A stretch of DNA of 64,000 nucleotides from Siminovitchia terrae. Lineage in GTDB: Bacteria; Bacillota; Bacilli; Bacillales; Bacillaceae_C. Position 1 is the first letter of the stretch, and every line of letters starts with the position of its first letter. Under the pieces are notes generated by a model. It did no database searches, was not told where the DNA came from, and was given only the letters and a program-made list of their open reading frames with translations. A program made the position numbers and the translations under genes. Location: NCBI RefSeq assembly GCF_003605405.2, contig NZ_QYTW02000004.1, positions 62,001-126,000 on the forward strand, read 5' to 3'. This document shows, piece by piece, positions 55,320-63,993 of the stretch.

Positions 55320-55372
55320 TTAACTTCATTAGGCAGAAGTCTCCCACACTTTATGGTGGGGGATGAAAGCCA
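55320..55372 (+). repeat. Diverged remnant of the structured interspersed element
   Basis: It begins TTAACTTCATTAGGCAGAAGTC, close to the start of the four full copies, and has a CCCAC/GTGGG hairpin in place of the ACTTCTG one. The rest of the element is missing. It lies between dnaI and ytxC in the same orientation as the others. Confidence 0.7.
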
Positions 55373-55410
55373 TAAGGACTGCCGTTGCGAAGTAGTTTAT
55401 ACAGATATTT

Positions 55411-55437
55411 TAAATACCCTGTAAAGGGTATTTTTTC
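55411..55437 (+). terminator. Intrinsic terminator between dnaI and ytxC
   Basis: ATACCCT and AGGGTAT flank GTAA and are followed by six T. Confidence 0.88.
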
Positions 55438-55518
55438 ATGTCCAAGGTATAGCCGGGACGTGCCCCCCATATACATGAATCAATGGTAAGAAAGTGTCAA
55501 TCAAAGGAGGGGCCCGGC

Positions 55519-56319
55519 ATGGATATCATCTTTTTATCAGAAGAAGAAGCGATACAACTGCAAACTTACTTTTATAAATATGGCTTGGATGAACCGTTTG
55601 CCAAGAACAAGGACTTTTTTGTTTTTTCATTCCCAGAAAAACATTGCTACATTGATGCACTTGCACATTTTATCATTCATGTAAAAAAAGGCGAATTCCT
55701 TCACAAGATACTTTCTGAACAGTTTTATTATGAAAATCAAGAAGAACGCGATCAAATTATTGAAATCGTGTCCGAGATGTGCAACGGGAAGAGGGAAGAA
55801 TTAATCGCACTGACAGGAAAAATGGATGAATTGGGATTGGTCCGAAAAGCAGTGGGGTCTTTTTTGGATTCATCAACATCTGTACGATTTGATTCGCTTT
55901 TAACTTTCAGGCTAAAAGATTATCGAGAAAGACTAATTCGGTTTCTGTATGTGGCTATAGATGAATATAAGATGGAACAGGAATACCAGATATTCATTCA
56001 TATGTTAAGGGAATATTTAAAGGATCGTATCCCAAGAAAGAAAATGGTGCATCTTTCAATGGATGAAGAAGTAAAGTTTTATGACGAAGACTTTCGAGTT
56101 ATGGAAAAAGACAAAGTCCTCAGTATGGTTGACCGCCGCCTGCTTGCTATTCATCCTGCATATATCGATTCGGCAATTATTGCACCTCTTTTATCCATGG
56201 CTCCTGAAAAAATACTTCTTTATACTCCTTACGATGAGAAACCGCTAGTCAGAACATTAATTAACATTTTTGAAGAGAGACTGGTCATCCTTCCTCCGAT
56301 CCAAAAAACAAATATATGA
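55519..56319 (+). CDS. ytxC: Putative sporulation protein YtxC
   Basis: This 266-residue protein belongs to the YtxC family found in endospore formers; molecular function is unknown. It is rich in charged helices with FLHKILSEQFYY, RLKDYRERL and DRRLLAIHPAYIDSA segments and has no clear membrane span. ATG 55519 lies 8 bases after AAGGAGG. A CATATACAT element at about 55470 with GGTATAG 14 bases upstream may be a mother-cell (sigma-E-like) promoter, at low confidence. thrS follows with its own promoter. Confidence 0.88.
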   Translation: MDIIFLSEEEAIQLQTYFYKYGLDEPFAKNKDFFVFSFPEKHCYIDALAHFIIHVKKGEFLHKILSEQFYYENQEERDQIIEIVSEMCNGKREELIALTGKMDELGLVRKAVGSFLDSSTSVRFDSLLTFRLKDYRERLIRFLYVAIDEYKMEQEYQIFIHMLREYLKDRIPRKKMVHLSMDEEVKFYDEDFRVMEKDKVLSMVDRRLLAIHPAYIDSAIIAPLLSMAPEKILLYTPYDEKPLVRTLINIFEERLVILPPIQKTNI

Positions 56320-56325
56320 TTCCTC

Positions 56326-56354
56326 TTGATTTTCTATAGACAACATTCTATAAT
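56326..56354 (+). promoter_or_regulatory. Promoter of thrS
   Basis: TTGATT and a perfect TATAAT are separated by 17 bases. It drives the long T-box leader. Confidence 0.75.
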
Positions 56355-56360
56355 ACGTAC

Positions 56361-56620
56361 ATAATCAAATTAACCAATAGTTATGACAAGGACAAGAGTA
56401 TTCTTTTACGGTTTGCAGAGAGGGAAGGTGTGCTGAAAACTTCCTAACACGATTTGAATGCTTACCACCTTCGAACTCCGGCCATGAAATGTAAGTAGTG
56501 GGCGGCGGATCAAATCCGTTATAGTATACTAAGTCATAAGACGGCCAGGCCGTCTTATGGAAATTAGGGTGGAACCACGTGCATTAAAACTCGTCCCTTT
56601 GCCAGGGGCGGGTTTTTTTA
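56361..56620 (+). promoter_or_regulatory. T-box riboswitch leader of thrS
   Basis: The leader contains the T-box AGGGTGGAACCACG (56566-56579), a slight variant of the AGGGTGGNACCGCG consensus. Just before it is a 12-bp hairpin (CATAAGACGGCC and its complement, 56534-56558). A terminator (arms CTCGTCCCT and AGGGGCGGG, then seven T) follows at 56589-56620. An ACC triplet at 56464-56466 is a plausible threonine specifier. Uncharged Thr-tRNA would favour the antiterminator. Confidence 0.9.
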
Positions 56621-56651
56621 TTTTTCAATGAAAGAAAAAGGAGTAGATTGT

Positions 56652-58583
56652 ATGTCTGACCAATTAAAAATCACTTTTCCAGATGGATCTGTCAAGGAAT
56701 TTTCTGCTGGAACTACAACTGAAGAGATTGCGGCTTCCATCAGCCCAGGCTTGAAGAAAAGTGCGGTTGCCGGAAAGCTGAGCGGTGAAATGATTGATTT
56801 GAGAACGCCGATTTACGAAGAAGGTTCTATAGAAATCATTACACCGGGGAGTGAGGAAGCTCTTGAAGTGCTTCGGCACAGTTCAGCTCACTTAATGGCA
56901 CAGGCAGTATCACGCCTTTATCCCGGTGTGAAACTTGGCGTTGGTCCAGTCATTGAAAATGGGTTTTATTACGATATGGATATGGAGCATTCATTGACAC
57001 CAGACGATTTGCCTGCTATTGAAAAAGAGATGAACAAAATCATCGGTGAAAATTTGGAAGTCGTGCGCAAAGAGGTCACAAAGGATGAAGCGAAAAAGCT
57101 GTTTGCACATGATGAGTATAAGCAGGAATTGATTGATGCCATCCCTGCGGATGAAAAAGTGACAATTTATGAGCAGGGAGAATTTTACGATTTATGCCGC
57201 GGAGTCCATGTTCCTTCTACTGGCAAAATCAAGTTTTTCAAATTGTTGAGCATTGCCGGTGCCTACTGGCGCGGGGACAGCGACAATAAGATGTTGCAGC
57301 GTGTCTATGGAACTGCATTCTTTAAAAAGAGCGATCTTGAAGAACACCTAAAAATGTTGGAAGAAGCGAAGGAGCGCGATCACCGGAAGCTTGGTAAAGA
57401 GCTTGGCTTGTTTACAAACTCACAAAAGGTTGGCCAGGGGCTGCCGCTTTGGCTTCCAAAAGGCGCTACCATCCGTAGAATCGTTGAGCGTTATATTGTG
57501 GACAAAGAAGTTGAATTGGGCTACGATCATGTGTACACTCCAGTAATGGGAAGCGCGGAACTTTATAAAACAAGTGGACACTGGGATCATTATCAAGAAG
57601 ACATGTTCCCGGTCATGGATATGGACAATGAGCAGCTTGTTTTGCGTCCGATGAACTGCCCTCATCATATGATGATTTTCAAAAACGATATTCACAGTTA
57701 CCGCGAGCTTCCGATTCGTATTGCTGAACTGGGGCTTATGCACCGTTATGAAATGTCAGGAGCACTTTCCGGTTTACAGCGGGTTCGTGGAATGACATTG
57801 AATGATGCTCATATATTTGTTCGTCCAGATCAAATCAAGGAAGAGTTTAAACGGGTTGTTGAGCTGATTATTGCAGTATACGAAGATTTCAACATCGGCG
57901 AATACTCATTCAGGCTTTCATACCGCGATCCAGAAGATAAAGAGAAATATTTTGATGATGATGACATGTGGGAAAAGGCACAGTCCATGCTGAAAGAGGC
58001 TATGGATGATCTGAAATTGGACTATTATGAAGCGGAAGGAGAGGCTGCATTTTATGGCCCGAAACTGGATGTTCAGGTGAAAACGGCTCTTGGAAAAGAA
58101 GAGACACTATCCACTGTCCAGCTCGACTTCCTGCTTCCTGAAAAATTCGATCTGAACTATGTTGGCGAAGACGGGAAACAGCACCGCCCGGTTGTCATTC
58201 ACCGTGGAGTCGTTTCGACGATGGAGAGGTTTGTTGCCTTTTTGATCGAGGAATACAAAGGAGCATTCCCGACTTGGCTTGCACCAGTCCAAGTTCAAGT
58301 AATCCCTGTGTCTCCGGATGCACATTTCGATTATGCCAAGCAGGTTACCGATAAACTGAAAGCAAGTGGCTTACGTGTGGAAATGGATAAGCGCGATGAG
58401 AAAATCGGCTATAAAATCCGTGAAGCACAGATGCAAAAAATTCCTTATATGCTTGTCGTCGGCGACAATGAAGTGGAAGCCGAAGCAGTTAACGTAAGAA
58501 AATATGGAGAGAAAAAGACAGAAACTGTTCCGTTAAAGGAATTCATTTCACAGATTCAGGAAGAAGTAAAAGATCATAAGTGA
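56652..58583 (+). CDS. thrS: Threonyl-tRNA synthetase
   Basis: This class II synthetase charges tRNA-Thr. The 643-residue protein has an N-terminal TGS domain, the editing domain with [11 protein letters not shown] (near residue 75), the catalytic core with [13 protein letters not shown] (zinc-ligand cysteine) and the motif 3 segment [19 protein letters not shown], and a C-terminal anticodon-binding domain ([20 protein letters not shown]). ATG 56652 lies 8 bases after AAAAGGAG. A T-box leader precedes it. Confidence 0.97.
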   Translation: MSDQLKITFPDGSVKEFSAGTTTEEIAASISPGLKKSAVAGKLSGEMIDLRTPIYEEGSIEIITPGSEEALEVLRHSSAHLMAQAVSRLYPGVKLGVGPVIENGFYYDMDMEHSLTPDDLPAIEKEMNKIIGENLEVVRKEVTKDEAKKLFAHDEYKQELIDAIPADEKVTIYEQGEFYDLCRGVHVPSTGKIKFFKLLSIAGAYWRGDSDNKMLQRVYGTAFFKKSDLEEHLKMLEEAKERDHRKLGKELGLFTNSQKVGQGLPLWLPKGATIRRIVERYIVDKEVELGYDHVYTPVMGSAELYKTSGHWDHYQEDMFPVMDMDNEQLVLRPMNCPHHMMIFKNDIHSYRELPIRIAELGLMHRYEMSGALSGLQRVRGMTLNDAHIFVRPDQIKEEFKRVVELIIAVYEDFNIGEYSFRLSYRDPEDKEKYFDDDDMWEKAQSMLKEAMDDLKLDYYEAEGEAAFYGPKLDVQVKTALGKEETLSTVQLDFLLPEKFDLNYVGEDGKQHRPVVIHRGVVSTMERFVAFLIEEYKGAFPTWLAPVQVQVIPVSPDAHFDYAKQVTDKLKASGLRVEMDKRDEKIGYKIREAQMQKIPYMLVVGDNEVEAEAVNVRKYGEKKTETVPLKEFISQIQEEVKDHK

Positions 58584-58590
58584 TGATTAA

Positions 58591-58642
58591 GGGGTCTGAC
58601 CCCCAATGAGGTAACGCGTTAAAGCAGTGGGGGTCAGACCCC
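58591..58642. repeat. Palindromic GGGGTCTGACCCC-type inverted repeat
   Basis: Two 15-base arms, GGGGTCTGACCCCCA and its exact complement, enclose 22 bases; each arm is also nearly palindromic itself. It follows the thrS stop codon by 7 bases. It has no T run and lies before a real terminator. Confidence 0.85.
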
Positions 58643-58656
58643 ATAAAAGACCCCAT

Positions 58657-58708
58657 AAAAAATCAGGTGAAGAAGAACCAAAGTTGTTCTTCTTCACCTG
58701 ATTTTGTT
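58657..58708. terminator. Bidirectional terminator between thrS and the lipoprotein gene
   Basis: AATCAGGTGAAGAAGAAC and its exact complement form an 18-bp stem with A and T runs at the ends. Confidence 0.92.
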
Positions 58709-59252
58709 ATTTTCTATCTTCAAATTCTATTTTCTTTCCATTTTTCATCGTATATTCCAAATCGAATTTCGTGTAGTTGGTATCAAGTTGGAATGTGTCC
58801 AAGATCTGCTGGATGGCGTCTTCCTTTGCCGTATTTTCATCAATCCTTACTTCCTGCATTAAGGTGTATAAAGACTGAAATGCTTCTGCACCTTTCAACT
58901 TTTTGTCATGGATGGCGTCATTCAATTCTGCGCGGTAAGACCCGCTTCCAGCATCCTTTTCTTCATATTCATAATCATATTCTATATCCGGAGCATAATC
59001 GATTTCCAGATCGAACTTCGTATAAGGGAAGTTGTCCATCAGCTTTTTAACGTTCATATCTTGGACATTCCCATCATCGGATTTGTTGCCGCTATCTCCT
59101 TTGCTGATGATATCGTCATTCGTTGTCGCATTTTCATTTGGCGGCGGAACTACCTGCTCTTTTGGATGGTTATCTACTGATGGATCGTTTGAGCAAGCGG
59201 CTAATCCAATAGCAAACAAAGGGATCGAGAAGGAATAAATCCATTTTTTCAT
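58707..59252 (-). CDS. YusW-like lipoprotein
   Basis: This 181-residue secreted lipoprotein has a signal peptide with lipobox LAAC and lipidated Cys20, a polar linker rich in Asn, Asp and Pro, and then a C-terminal domain with two similar halves, each containing YTKFDLE. This matches the YusW family of Bacillus lipoproteins, whose role is unknown. ATG 59252 lies 9 bases after AAGGAGG. It runs against thrS and diverges from infC; it is an insertion relative to the usual thrS-infC order. Confidence 0.85.
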   Translation of the reverse strand: MKKWIYSFSIPLFAIGLAACSNDPSVDNHPKEQVVPPPNENATTNDDIISKGDSGNKSDDGNVQDMNVKKLMDNFPYTKFDLEIDYAPDIEYDYEYEEKDAGSGSYRAELNDAIHDKKLKGAEAFQSLYTLMQEVRIDENTAKEDAIQQILDTFQLDTNYTKFDLEYTMKNGKKIEFEDRK

Positions 59253-59387
59253 ATATGTGAACCTCCTTATCACTTGACCTATAGTTATAAAGTTTTACCC
59301 AATCCTTGAAAAATAAACATTGCAGGCTGGGCATAAATTTGGTATGATAAAAAACGTTGTTATCACAAGGCTTCACATGCCCGTCAT

Positions 59388-59416
59388 TTGACAAATTTAT
59401 GCAGCCATGATAGACT
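59388..59416 (+). promoter_or_regulatory. Promoter of the infC-rpmI-rplT operon
   Basis: A perfect TTGACA lies 17 bases before TAGACT, which has a TG extension. It would produce a leader of about 260 bases. Confidence 0.8.
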
Positions 59417-59422
59417 AAATAA

Positions 59423-59685
59423 GGTTAATCGAATACTTGTTTGTGTAAGAAGGAGCTGCCCGCTTCTCGCCTGATTGACGCATCAAAGCTGTTGACAGGT
59501 TATGATTGTAAGCAATTATCCACACAATGATATGTGTGATTAAGTGCGGGTCCTTTTTGCGGCCTGCATTTTTTTATGAACCAGACTAGATAAAGATAGG
59601 CGAAAAGAATCTCATACTATAAATAGATCAGCCCTATTTTTACTCAAACTCAGTATTCTTGAAAATACCTTGGAGGTGGCTAACT
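59423..59685 (+). promoter_or_regulatory. infC operon leader with terminator (L20-type autoregulation)
   Basis: The leader has a terminator-like hairpin (arms TGCGGGTC and GGCCTGCA, then seven T, 59544-59575) about 110 bases before infC. In B. subtilis, L20 binds such a leader and promotes termination. The layout is seen; L20 binding is inferred from the family. The gene-free stretch 59253-59685 holds this leader and its promoter. Confidence 0.75.
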
Positions 59686-60201
59686 ATTAGCAAAGATATG
59701 TTTGTGAATGAAGGCATTCGTGCCCGTGAACTTCGTCTCATTGACCAAAATGGTGAACAGGCGGGTGTCAAATCCCGCAATGAAGCGCTCGAAATTGCTA
59801 CGCGTGCCAACCTTGACCTTGTTTTGGTGGCACCGAACGCAAAGCCCCCGGTAGCCAGGATCATGGACTATGGGAAATATCGTTTCGAACAGCAAAAGAG
59901 AGAGAAAGAAGCGCGTAAGAACCAAAAAGTGATCAACGTGAAGGAAGTTCGTTTAAGTCCAACAATTGATGAGCATGATTTTAATACAAAGCTCCGCAAT
60001 GGACGTAAATTCCTTGAAAAAGGAGACAAGGTGAAGGCATCCATCCGTTTCAGAGGACGTGCTATCACTCATAAAGAAATTGGCCAGCAAGTACTGACAC
60101 GCTTTGCCGAGGAGTGTAAAGATTTGGCAACTGTCGAGTCAAAACCACGAATGGACGGCAGAAGCATGTTCCTGGTACTCGCACCGATTAACGAAAAGTA
60201 A
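59686..60201 (+). CDS. infC: Translation initiation factor IF-3
   Basis: IF-3 keeps the ribosomal subunits apart and checks start codon choice. The 171-residue protein begins [22 protein letters not shown] and has the [23 protein letters not shown] linker and the C-terminal domain with [16 protein letters not shown]-like (here [19 protein letters not shown]). The start codon is ATT at 59686, 9 bases after GGAGG; a rare AUU start is conserved in infC genes and gives self-control, because IF-3 rejects it. The ATG at 59698 is less well placed. It heads the infC-rpmI-rplT operon. Confidence 0.95.
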   Translation: MSKDMFVNEGIRARELRLIDQNGEQAGVKSRNEALEIATRANLDLVLVAPNAKPPVARIMDYGKYRFEQQKREKEARKNQKVINVKEVRLSPTIDEHDFNTKLRNGRKFLEKGDKVKASIRFRGRAITHKEIGQQVLTRFAEECKDLATVESKPRMDGRSMFLVLAPINEK

Positions 60202-60222
60202 TGTTTTGAGGAGGAAATTCAT

Positions 60223-60423
60223 ATGCCAAAAATGAAAACACACCGCGGCGCAGCAAAACGTTTTAAAAAGACTGCCTCCGGCAAATTAAAACGTTCACAT
60301 GCTTATACAAGCCACTTGGCCGCTAATAAATCCACGAAACAAAAGCGGAAACTCCGCAAGTCGGCAATCGTCTCCAAAGGCGACTTCCGCAGAATTCGTC
60401 ATTTACTTGATAACATTAAATAA
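60223..60423 (+). CDS. rpmI: 50S ribosomal protein L35
   Basis: This 66-residue, very basic protein matches L35 along its full length ([20 protein letters not shown] start and a basic C-terminus). GAGGAGG lies upstream of ATG 60223. It lies between infC and rplT as usual. Confidence 0.98.
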   Translation: MPKMKTHRGAAKRFKKTASGKLKRSHAYTSHLAANKSTKQKRKLRKSAIVSKGDFRRIRHLLDNIK

Positions 60424-60450
60424 TTTGGGAGCATTTAGGAGGGAAATAAT

Positions 60451-60804
60451 ATGCCACGCGTAAAAGGCGGAACAGTTACCCGTAGACGTCGCAAGAAAGT
60501 ATTAAAATTAGCAAAAGGTTATTATGGTTCCAAACATACATTATTTAAAACTGCCAACCAGCAAGTAATGAAATCATATATGTATGCTTACCGTGACCGT
60601 CGCAACAAAAAACGTGATTTCCGCAAACTTTGGATCACACGTATTAATGCGGCAGCACGCATGAACGGTCTTTCCTACAGCCGCTTGATGCACGGCTTGA
60701 AAATTGCCGGCATCGAAGTAAATCGTAAAATGCTTGCAGACCTTGCTGTTTCTGATGAAAAAGCATTTGCAGAGCTTGCAGGCAAAGCAAAGGCGGCTCT
60801 TTAA
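60451..60804 (+). CDS. rplT: 50S ribosomal protein L20
   Basis: This 117-residue basic protein starts [26 protein letters not shown] and is full length for L20. It binds 23S rRNA early in assembly and probably also its own operon leader. AGGAGG lies before ATG 60451. Confidence 0.98.
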   Translation: MPRVKGGTVTRRRRKKVLKLAKGYYGSKHTLFKTANQQVMKSYMYAYRDRRNKKRDFRKLWITRINAAARMNGLSYSRLMHGLKIAGIEVNRKMLADLAVSDEKAFAELAGKAKAAL

Positions 60805-60813
60805 GAGCGATAG

Positions 60814-60858
60814 CGTCTTGATCAGCTCAGACCAGCACATCCTGTGCTTGGTTAGACG
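60814..60858 (+). other. Branched hairpin after rplT
   Basis: CGTCT/AGACG encloses an inner stem CCAGCACA/TGTGCTTGG around TCC. The ACATCCTGT core is shared with the hairpin inside the 178-bp units after ald. It has no T run; the true terminator follows. Confidence 0.5.
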
Positions 60859-60877
60859 TTAAAATATATTCCTAACG

Positions 60878-60916
60878 AAAAAGAGCCACTCTCCATTTTG
60901 GAAGAGTGGCTCTTTT
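60878..60916 (+). terminator. Intrinsic terminator of infC-rpmI-rplT
   Basis: AAAAGAGCCACTCT and AGAGTGGCTCTTTT are perfect complements with a 10-base loop. Confidence 0.93.
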
Positions 60917-60992
60917 GCTGTTGAGATATAGGTTCTTGTCATAAGCCGGAAGGAAAAAAATACATATGTATAGAAGAAAGCAGGTGATCATC

Positions 60993-61568
60993 ATGGATGA
61001 GCAGTTGTTAATCATGCTTTCGGTTATGAGTGGAATTGGAATCCTTGCACCGGTGCTATTTATACTGTTCCATGTCGTCCGGCAATTTATGTTTATACCG
61101 GTTGTGTTGGTCTGCATGGCAGGCGGGATGCTTTTCGGCAGCTTTCTTGGAACAGTCTACTCAATGGCAGGATTGTTATTATTGTCTGCTCTTTTCTATT
61201 TCTGCATAGGAAAGATTCCACGTACGTATGGAAAATTGATGAAAGTCAAGCATAACTGGTTTGGGGCACATACAAAAATGACAGTAGGCCAGATTGCCAT
61301 TTTGCGATTGATTCCATTCTTTCACTATCAATTGCTGAATGTCTGCCTGCTGGAAAGAAGGCCGGACTTTCGAGGGTTTATGAAGGGCGCCTTCGCAACT
61401 AATCTGCCGCTCGCTTTTTTCTATACGATATTCGGTGAATATATCACTCAGTTTTCCCCTGGAATGGTCGTTCTTATTGTAATCGCTCTTTTTATCCTTT
61501 GTTATCTACTTCGTGAGAAAGTGGTCACTGTCAAATGGCATGACTTCTTTTCACACCATTCTGCATAA
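60993..61568 (+). CDS. TVP38/TMEM64 (VTT domain) membrane protein
   Basis: This 191-residue membrane protein has about five hydrophobic segments and the VTT/SNARE-associated motif region (MAGGMLFGSFLGTVYSMAG, then ILRLIPFFHYQLLNV). Members of this DedA-related group may move lipids; the role here is unknown. ATG 60993 follows CAGGTG by 6 bases; the longer frame from 60966 has weaker spacing. It is alone between two terminators. Confidence 0.85.
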   Translation: MDEQLLIMLSVMSGIGILAPVLFILFHVVRQFMFIPVVLVCMAGGMLFGSFLGTVYSMAGLLLLSALFYFCIGKIPRTYGKLMKVKHNWFGAHTKMTVGQIAILRLIPFFHYQLLNVCLLERRPDFRGFMKGAFATNLPLAFFYTIFGEYITQFSPGMVVLIVIALFILCYLLREKVVTVKWHDFFSHHSA

Positions 61569-61587
61569 ATTTTAATTCAAAAGTAGT

Positions 61588-61621
61588 CAAGCGAACGAAA
61601 TTTTTTTCTTCGCTTGTTTTA
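61588..61621 (+). terminator. Terminator of the VTT-domain gene
   Basis: CAAGCGAA and TTCGCTTG are perfect 8-base complements followed by four T. Confidence 0.8.
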
Positions 61622-61686
61622 CTTTGCCAAAAAGCGGATCTTTGAAGATTGAACAAGGTGGGGGAGTTTTAGAATATCATTAATGG

Positions 61687-61724
61687 AAAGGCTGTCACAG
61701 AGAGACGTTTTCTGGGCAGCCTCC
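61687..61724 (-). terminator. Possible terminator of ysdB
   Basis: On the minus strand AGGCTGC and CAGCCTTT form a short stem with a long loop. It lies just downstream of ysdB. Confidence 0.4.
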
Positions 61725-61740
61725 TTAAACGTGCGTCTTT

Positions 61741-62136
61741 TTATTCTTTACTCCTATTTTTCTCCACCAATTCTTTGATAGGGCTTTTCCAGTCAATAAC
61801 TGCCTTGGGATACCTCAGCTTTACTTCATTTTCAATGAATGTGAAATCCTCGTAGCTGAGCCCCTGAAGCAGGTCATTATTGTGCGGAAAAATGAAAATG
61901 GAAACGACTTCAAAAGCGCGTTCTGTTGTCCCAAGATATTTTTCACCTTCAAACATAACGCCTTCGTATGTGATCAAAAAGTTTTTTCTGATATTATCGG
62001 GAATATCGTAAAAGAAAAACTTCTTTTGTTCATGGGCACTTTCCAATTTCCTTTTCGGATCCAGTATAAATTTGATTGCTATATAAAATAGATAAATAAT
62101 TAAAGCCAAAATGACGAATCTAAATAATAAGATCAT
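61741..62136 (-). CDS. ysdB: YsdB family protein
   Basis: This 131-residue protein has one N-terminal transmembrane segment (ILLFRFVILALIIYLFYIAIKF) and a soluble domain with ITYEGVMFEGEKYLG and DWKSPIKELVEK, matching B. subtilis YsdB, a member of the cell-envelope stress regulon of unknown function. ATG 62136 lies 9 bases after GGAGGG; the frame up to 62307 is rejected. It diverges from the dUTPase gene. Confidence 0.88.
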   Translation of the reverse strand: MILLFRFVILALIIYLFYIAIKFILDPKRKLESAHEQKKFFFYDIPDNIRKNFLITYEGVMFEGEKYLGTTERAFEVVSIFIFPHNNDLLQGLSYEDFTFIENEVKLRYPKAVIDWKSPIKELVEKNRSKE

Positions 62137-62202
62137 GATGATGAGCCCTCCAATCCATAATCTACCTAATATACGGACAAACGCGATAAAAGGTTTCAAC
62201 TT

Positions 62203-62211
62203 TGTTATAAT
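62203..62211 (+). promoter_or_regulatory. Extended -10 promoter of the dUTPase gene
   Basis: TGTTATAAT joins a TG extension to a perfect -10. No clear -35 is present. The start codon follows after 24 bases. Confidence 0.55.
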
Positions 62212-62235
62212 TTTTTCATGGAGGATTGATAAATA

Positions 62236-62727
62236 ATGACAATACAGGAATGGTTTGCTATGCAGCATGAATTGGACCGTTACATAGAAAAGGAACATGG
62301 GCTGCAAGGAGAAGATTTATTTGAAAAAAAGGTTCTAGCTTTGCTTATTGAAATTGGTGAATTGGCGAACGAAACGAGAAGCTTTAAGTTTTGGAGTAAA
62401 AAGCCCCCAGCCCCCCACGAGGATATTTTGGAGGAGTTTGTAGACGGTATCCATTTCATTTTATCTCTTGGACTGGAGCTTGGTTTCTCAGATCGCGAAT
62501 ACTCTCTTGTATCCCAAGAAGCCAATGAAGATTTGAACCGTAGCTTTTTAAAGATTTACAGGCTGATTAATGATTTCCGTCAGTCAAAAGATGCCATGGA
62601 TTTCGAGGAGCTTTTCCGGCAATATATTATTTTAGGACAGACGCTTGGCTTCACGCTATATGAAGTGCAGGAAGCGTATAAGAAGAAAAACGAAGTGAAT
62701 TTCAAGCGCCAGCAAAACGGATATTAA
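62236..62727 (+). CDS. Dimeric all-alpha dUTP diphosphatase
   Basis: This 163-residue protein belongs to the all-alpha NTP pyrophosphatase superfamily, dimeric dUTPase branch. Metal-binding acids are visible in LLIEIGELANETRSFKFW and in EEFVDGIHFILSLGLELG. It would hydrolyse dUTP to dUMP and diphosphate, keeping uracil out of DNA. GGAGG lies 11 bases before ATG 62236, a long spacing. The trimeric dUTPase fold is absent. It lies between ysdB and ysdC. Confidence 0.9.
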   Translation: MTIQEWFAMQHELDRYIEKEHGLQGEDLFEKKVLALLIEIGELANETRSFKFWSKKPPAPHEDILEEFVDGIHFILSLGLELGFSDREYSLVSQEANEDLNRSFLKIYRLINDFRQSKDAMDFEELFRQYIILGQTLGFTLYEVQEAYKKKNEVNFKRQQNGY

Positions 62728-62809
62728 CGGACAGCAACTTCTTTGTGAATGCTTCTATTTTTCAGTATAATTTTAAAGAGGGAAAATTTTCAAAAGCGAG
62801 GGATAATGA

Positions 62810-63895
62810 ATGAAACATCTCGACGAAAATTTAACAATGTTAAAAGATTTGACTGATGCCAAGGGGATTCCCGGCAATGAGCAAGAACCGCGTAGCATCA
62901 TGAAAAAGTACATAGAGCCATACGCAGATGAGATTGAAACGGATGGCCTGGGAAGTTTGATTGCAAAAAAAACGGGTGATTCTGGCGGCCCCAAAATTAT
63001 GGTGGCTGGGCATTTGGATGAAGTAGGATTCATGATTACACAAATTGATGACAAGGGATTCCTTCGTTTCCAAACGGTTGGAGGATGGTGGAATCAGGTC
63101 ATGCTTGCCCAGCGAGTGACGATTGTTACTGCGAAAGGTGAAATTACAGGCGTTATTGGCTCCAAACCGCCGCATATTTTATCGGCAGAAGCACGGAAAA
63201 AGCCGGTGGAAATCAAAGATATGTTCATTGATATCGGAGCGTCGAGTAAGGAAGAAGCGAGAGAATGGGGAGTCTGCCCAGGTGACATGGTAGTTCCTTA
63301 CTTTGAATTTACTGTCATGAACAATGAGAAAATGCTTCTTGCCAAAGCTTGGGACAATCGGATTGGCTGCGCCATTGCCATCGATGTCCTGAAAAATTTA
63401 AAAGGCGAAAATCACCCCAATACTGTATACGGTGTAGGTACCGTACAAGAAGAGGTAGGATTGAGGGGAGCCAAAACAGCTGCAAATAAAATCACGCCGG
63501 ACATTGCTTTTGCAGTGGATGTCGGCATTGCTGGTGATACCCCGGGTGTTTCTGATAAGGAGGCGCAGGGGAAAATGGGAGAGGGGCCTCAAATCATATT
63601 ATATGATGCTTCAATGGTATCCCATAAAGGCCTGCGTGATTTCGTAACAGGGATAGCGGACGAATTGGGTATCCCATATCAATTTGATGCTATGCCTGGT
63701 GGTGGAACTGATGCAGGATCCACTCATCTGGCAGGTGAAGGTGCCCCGTCATTGGCCATTACAATCGCTACTCGCTATATCCATACACATGCAGCCCTTT
63801 TGCATCGTGATGACTATGAAAATGCAGTTAAACTCATTACTGAAGTAGTAAAGCGGCTGGATAAAGAAGCAGTGGGTAAAATTATTTTTGATTAA
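62810..63895 (+). CDS. ysdC: M42 family aminopeptidase YsdC
   Basis: This 361-residue cytoplasmic metallo-aminopeptidase probably forms a dodecameric cage and trims peptides. Metal ligands are seen in [32 protein letters not shown] (catalytic glutamate pair), [13 protein letters not shown] and [18 protein letters not shown] lies before ATG 62810. It may also resemble glucanases of the older FrvX naming, but the motifs are those of M42 peptidases. A terminator follows. Confidence 0.95.
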   Translation: MKHLDENLTMLKDLTDAKGIPGNEQEPRSIMKKYIEPYADEIETDGLGSLIAKKTGDSGGPKIMVAGHLDEVGFMITQIDDKGFLRFQTVGGWWNQVMLAQRVTIVTAKGEITGVIGSKPPHILSAEARKKPVEIKDMFIDIGASSKEEAREWGVCPGDMVVPYFEFTVMNNEKMLLAKAWDNRIGCAIAIDVLKNLKGENHPNTVYGVGTVQEEVGLRGAKTAANKITPDIAFAVDVGIAGDTPGVSDKEAQGKMGEGPQIILYDASMVSHKGLRDFVTGIADELGIPYQFDAMPGGGTDAGSTHLAGEGAPSLAITIATRYIHTHAALLHRDDYENAVKLITEVVKRLDKEAVGKIIFD

Positions 63896-63901
63896 TTGTC
63901 T

Positions 63902-63938
63902 GAAAGTGGGGAATAGAGTTCCCCGCTTTTTTCTTTTC
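63902..63938 (+). terminator. Intrinsic terminator of ysdC
   Basis: AAAGTGGGGAA and TTCCCCGCTTT (one G-T/A-C difference) enclose a short loop and lead into T. Confidence 0.88.
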
Positions 63939-63993
63939 AGCAAATCAATTTTGCTGTATTGTCTAATAAGAATACATAAAAAGGGAGAATAGT

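Noticed and set aside
62236-62727. Prophage origin of the dUTPase gene
   Set aside because: No phage genes, integrase or attachment repeats surround it; the neighbours are conserved chromosomal genes.
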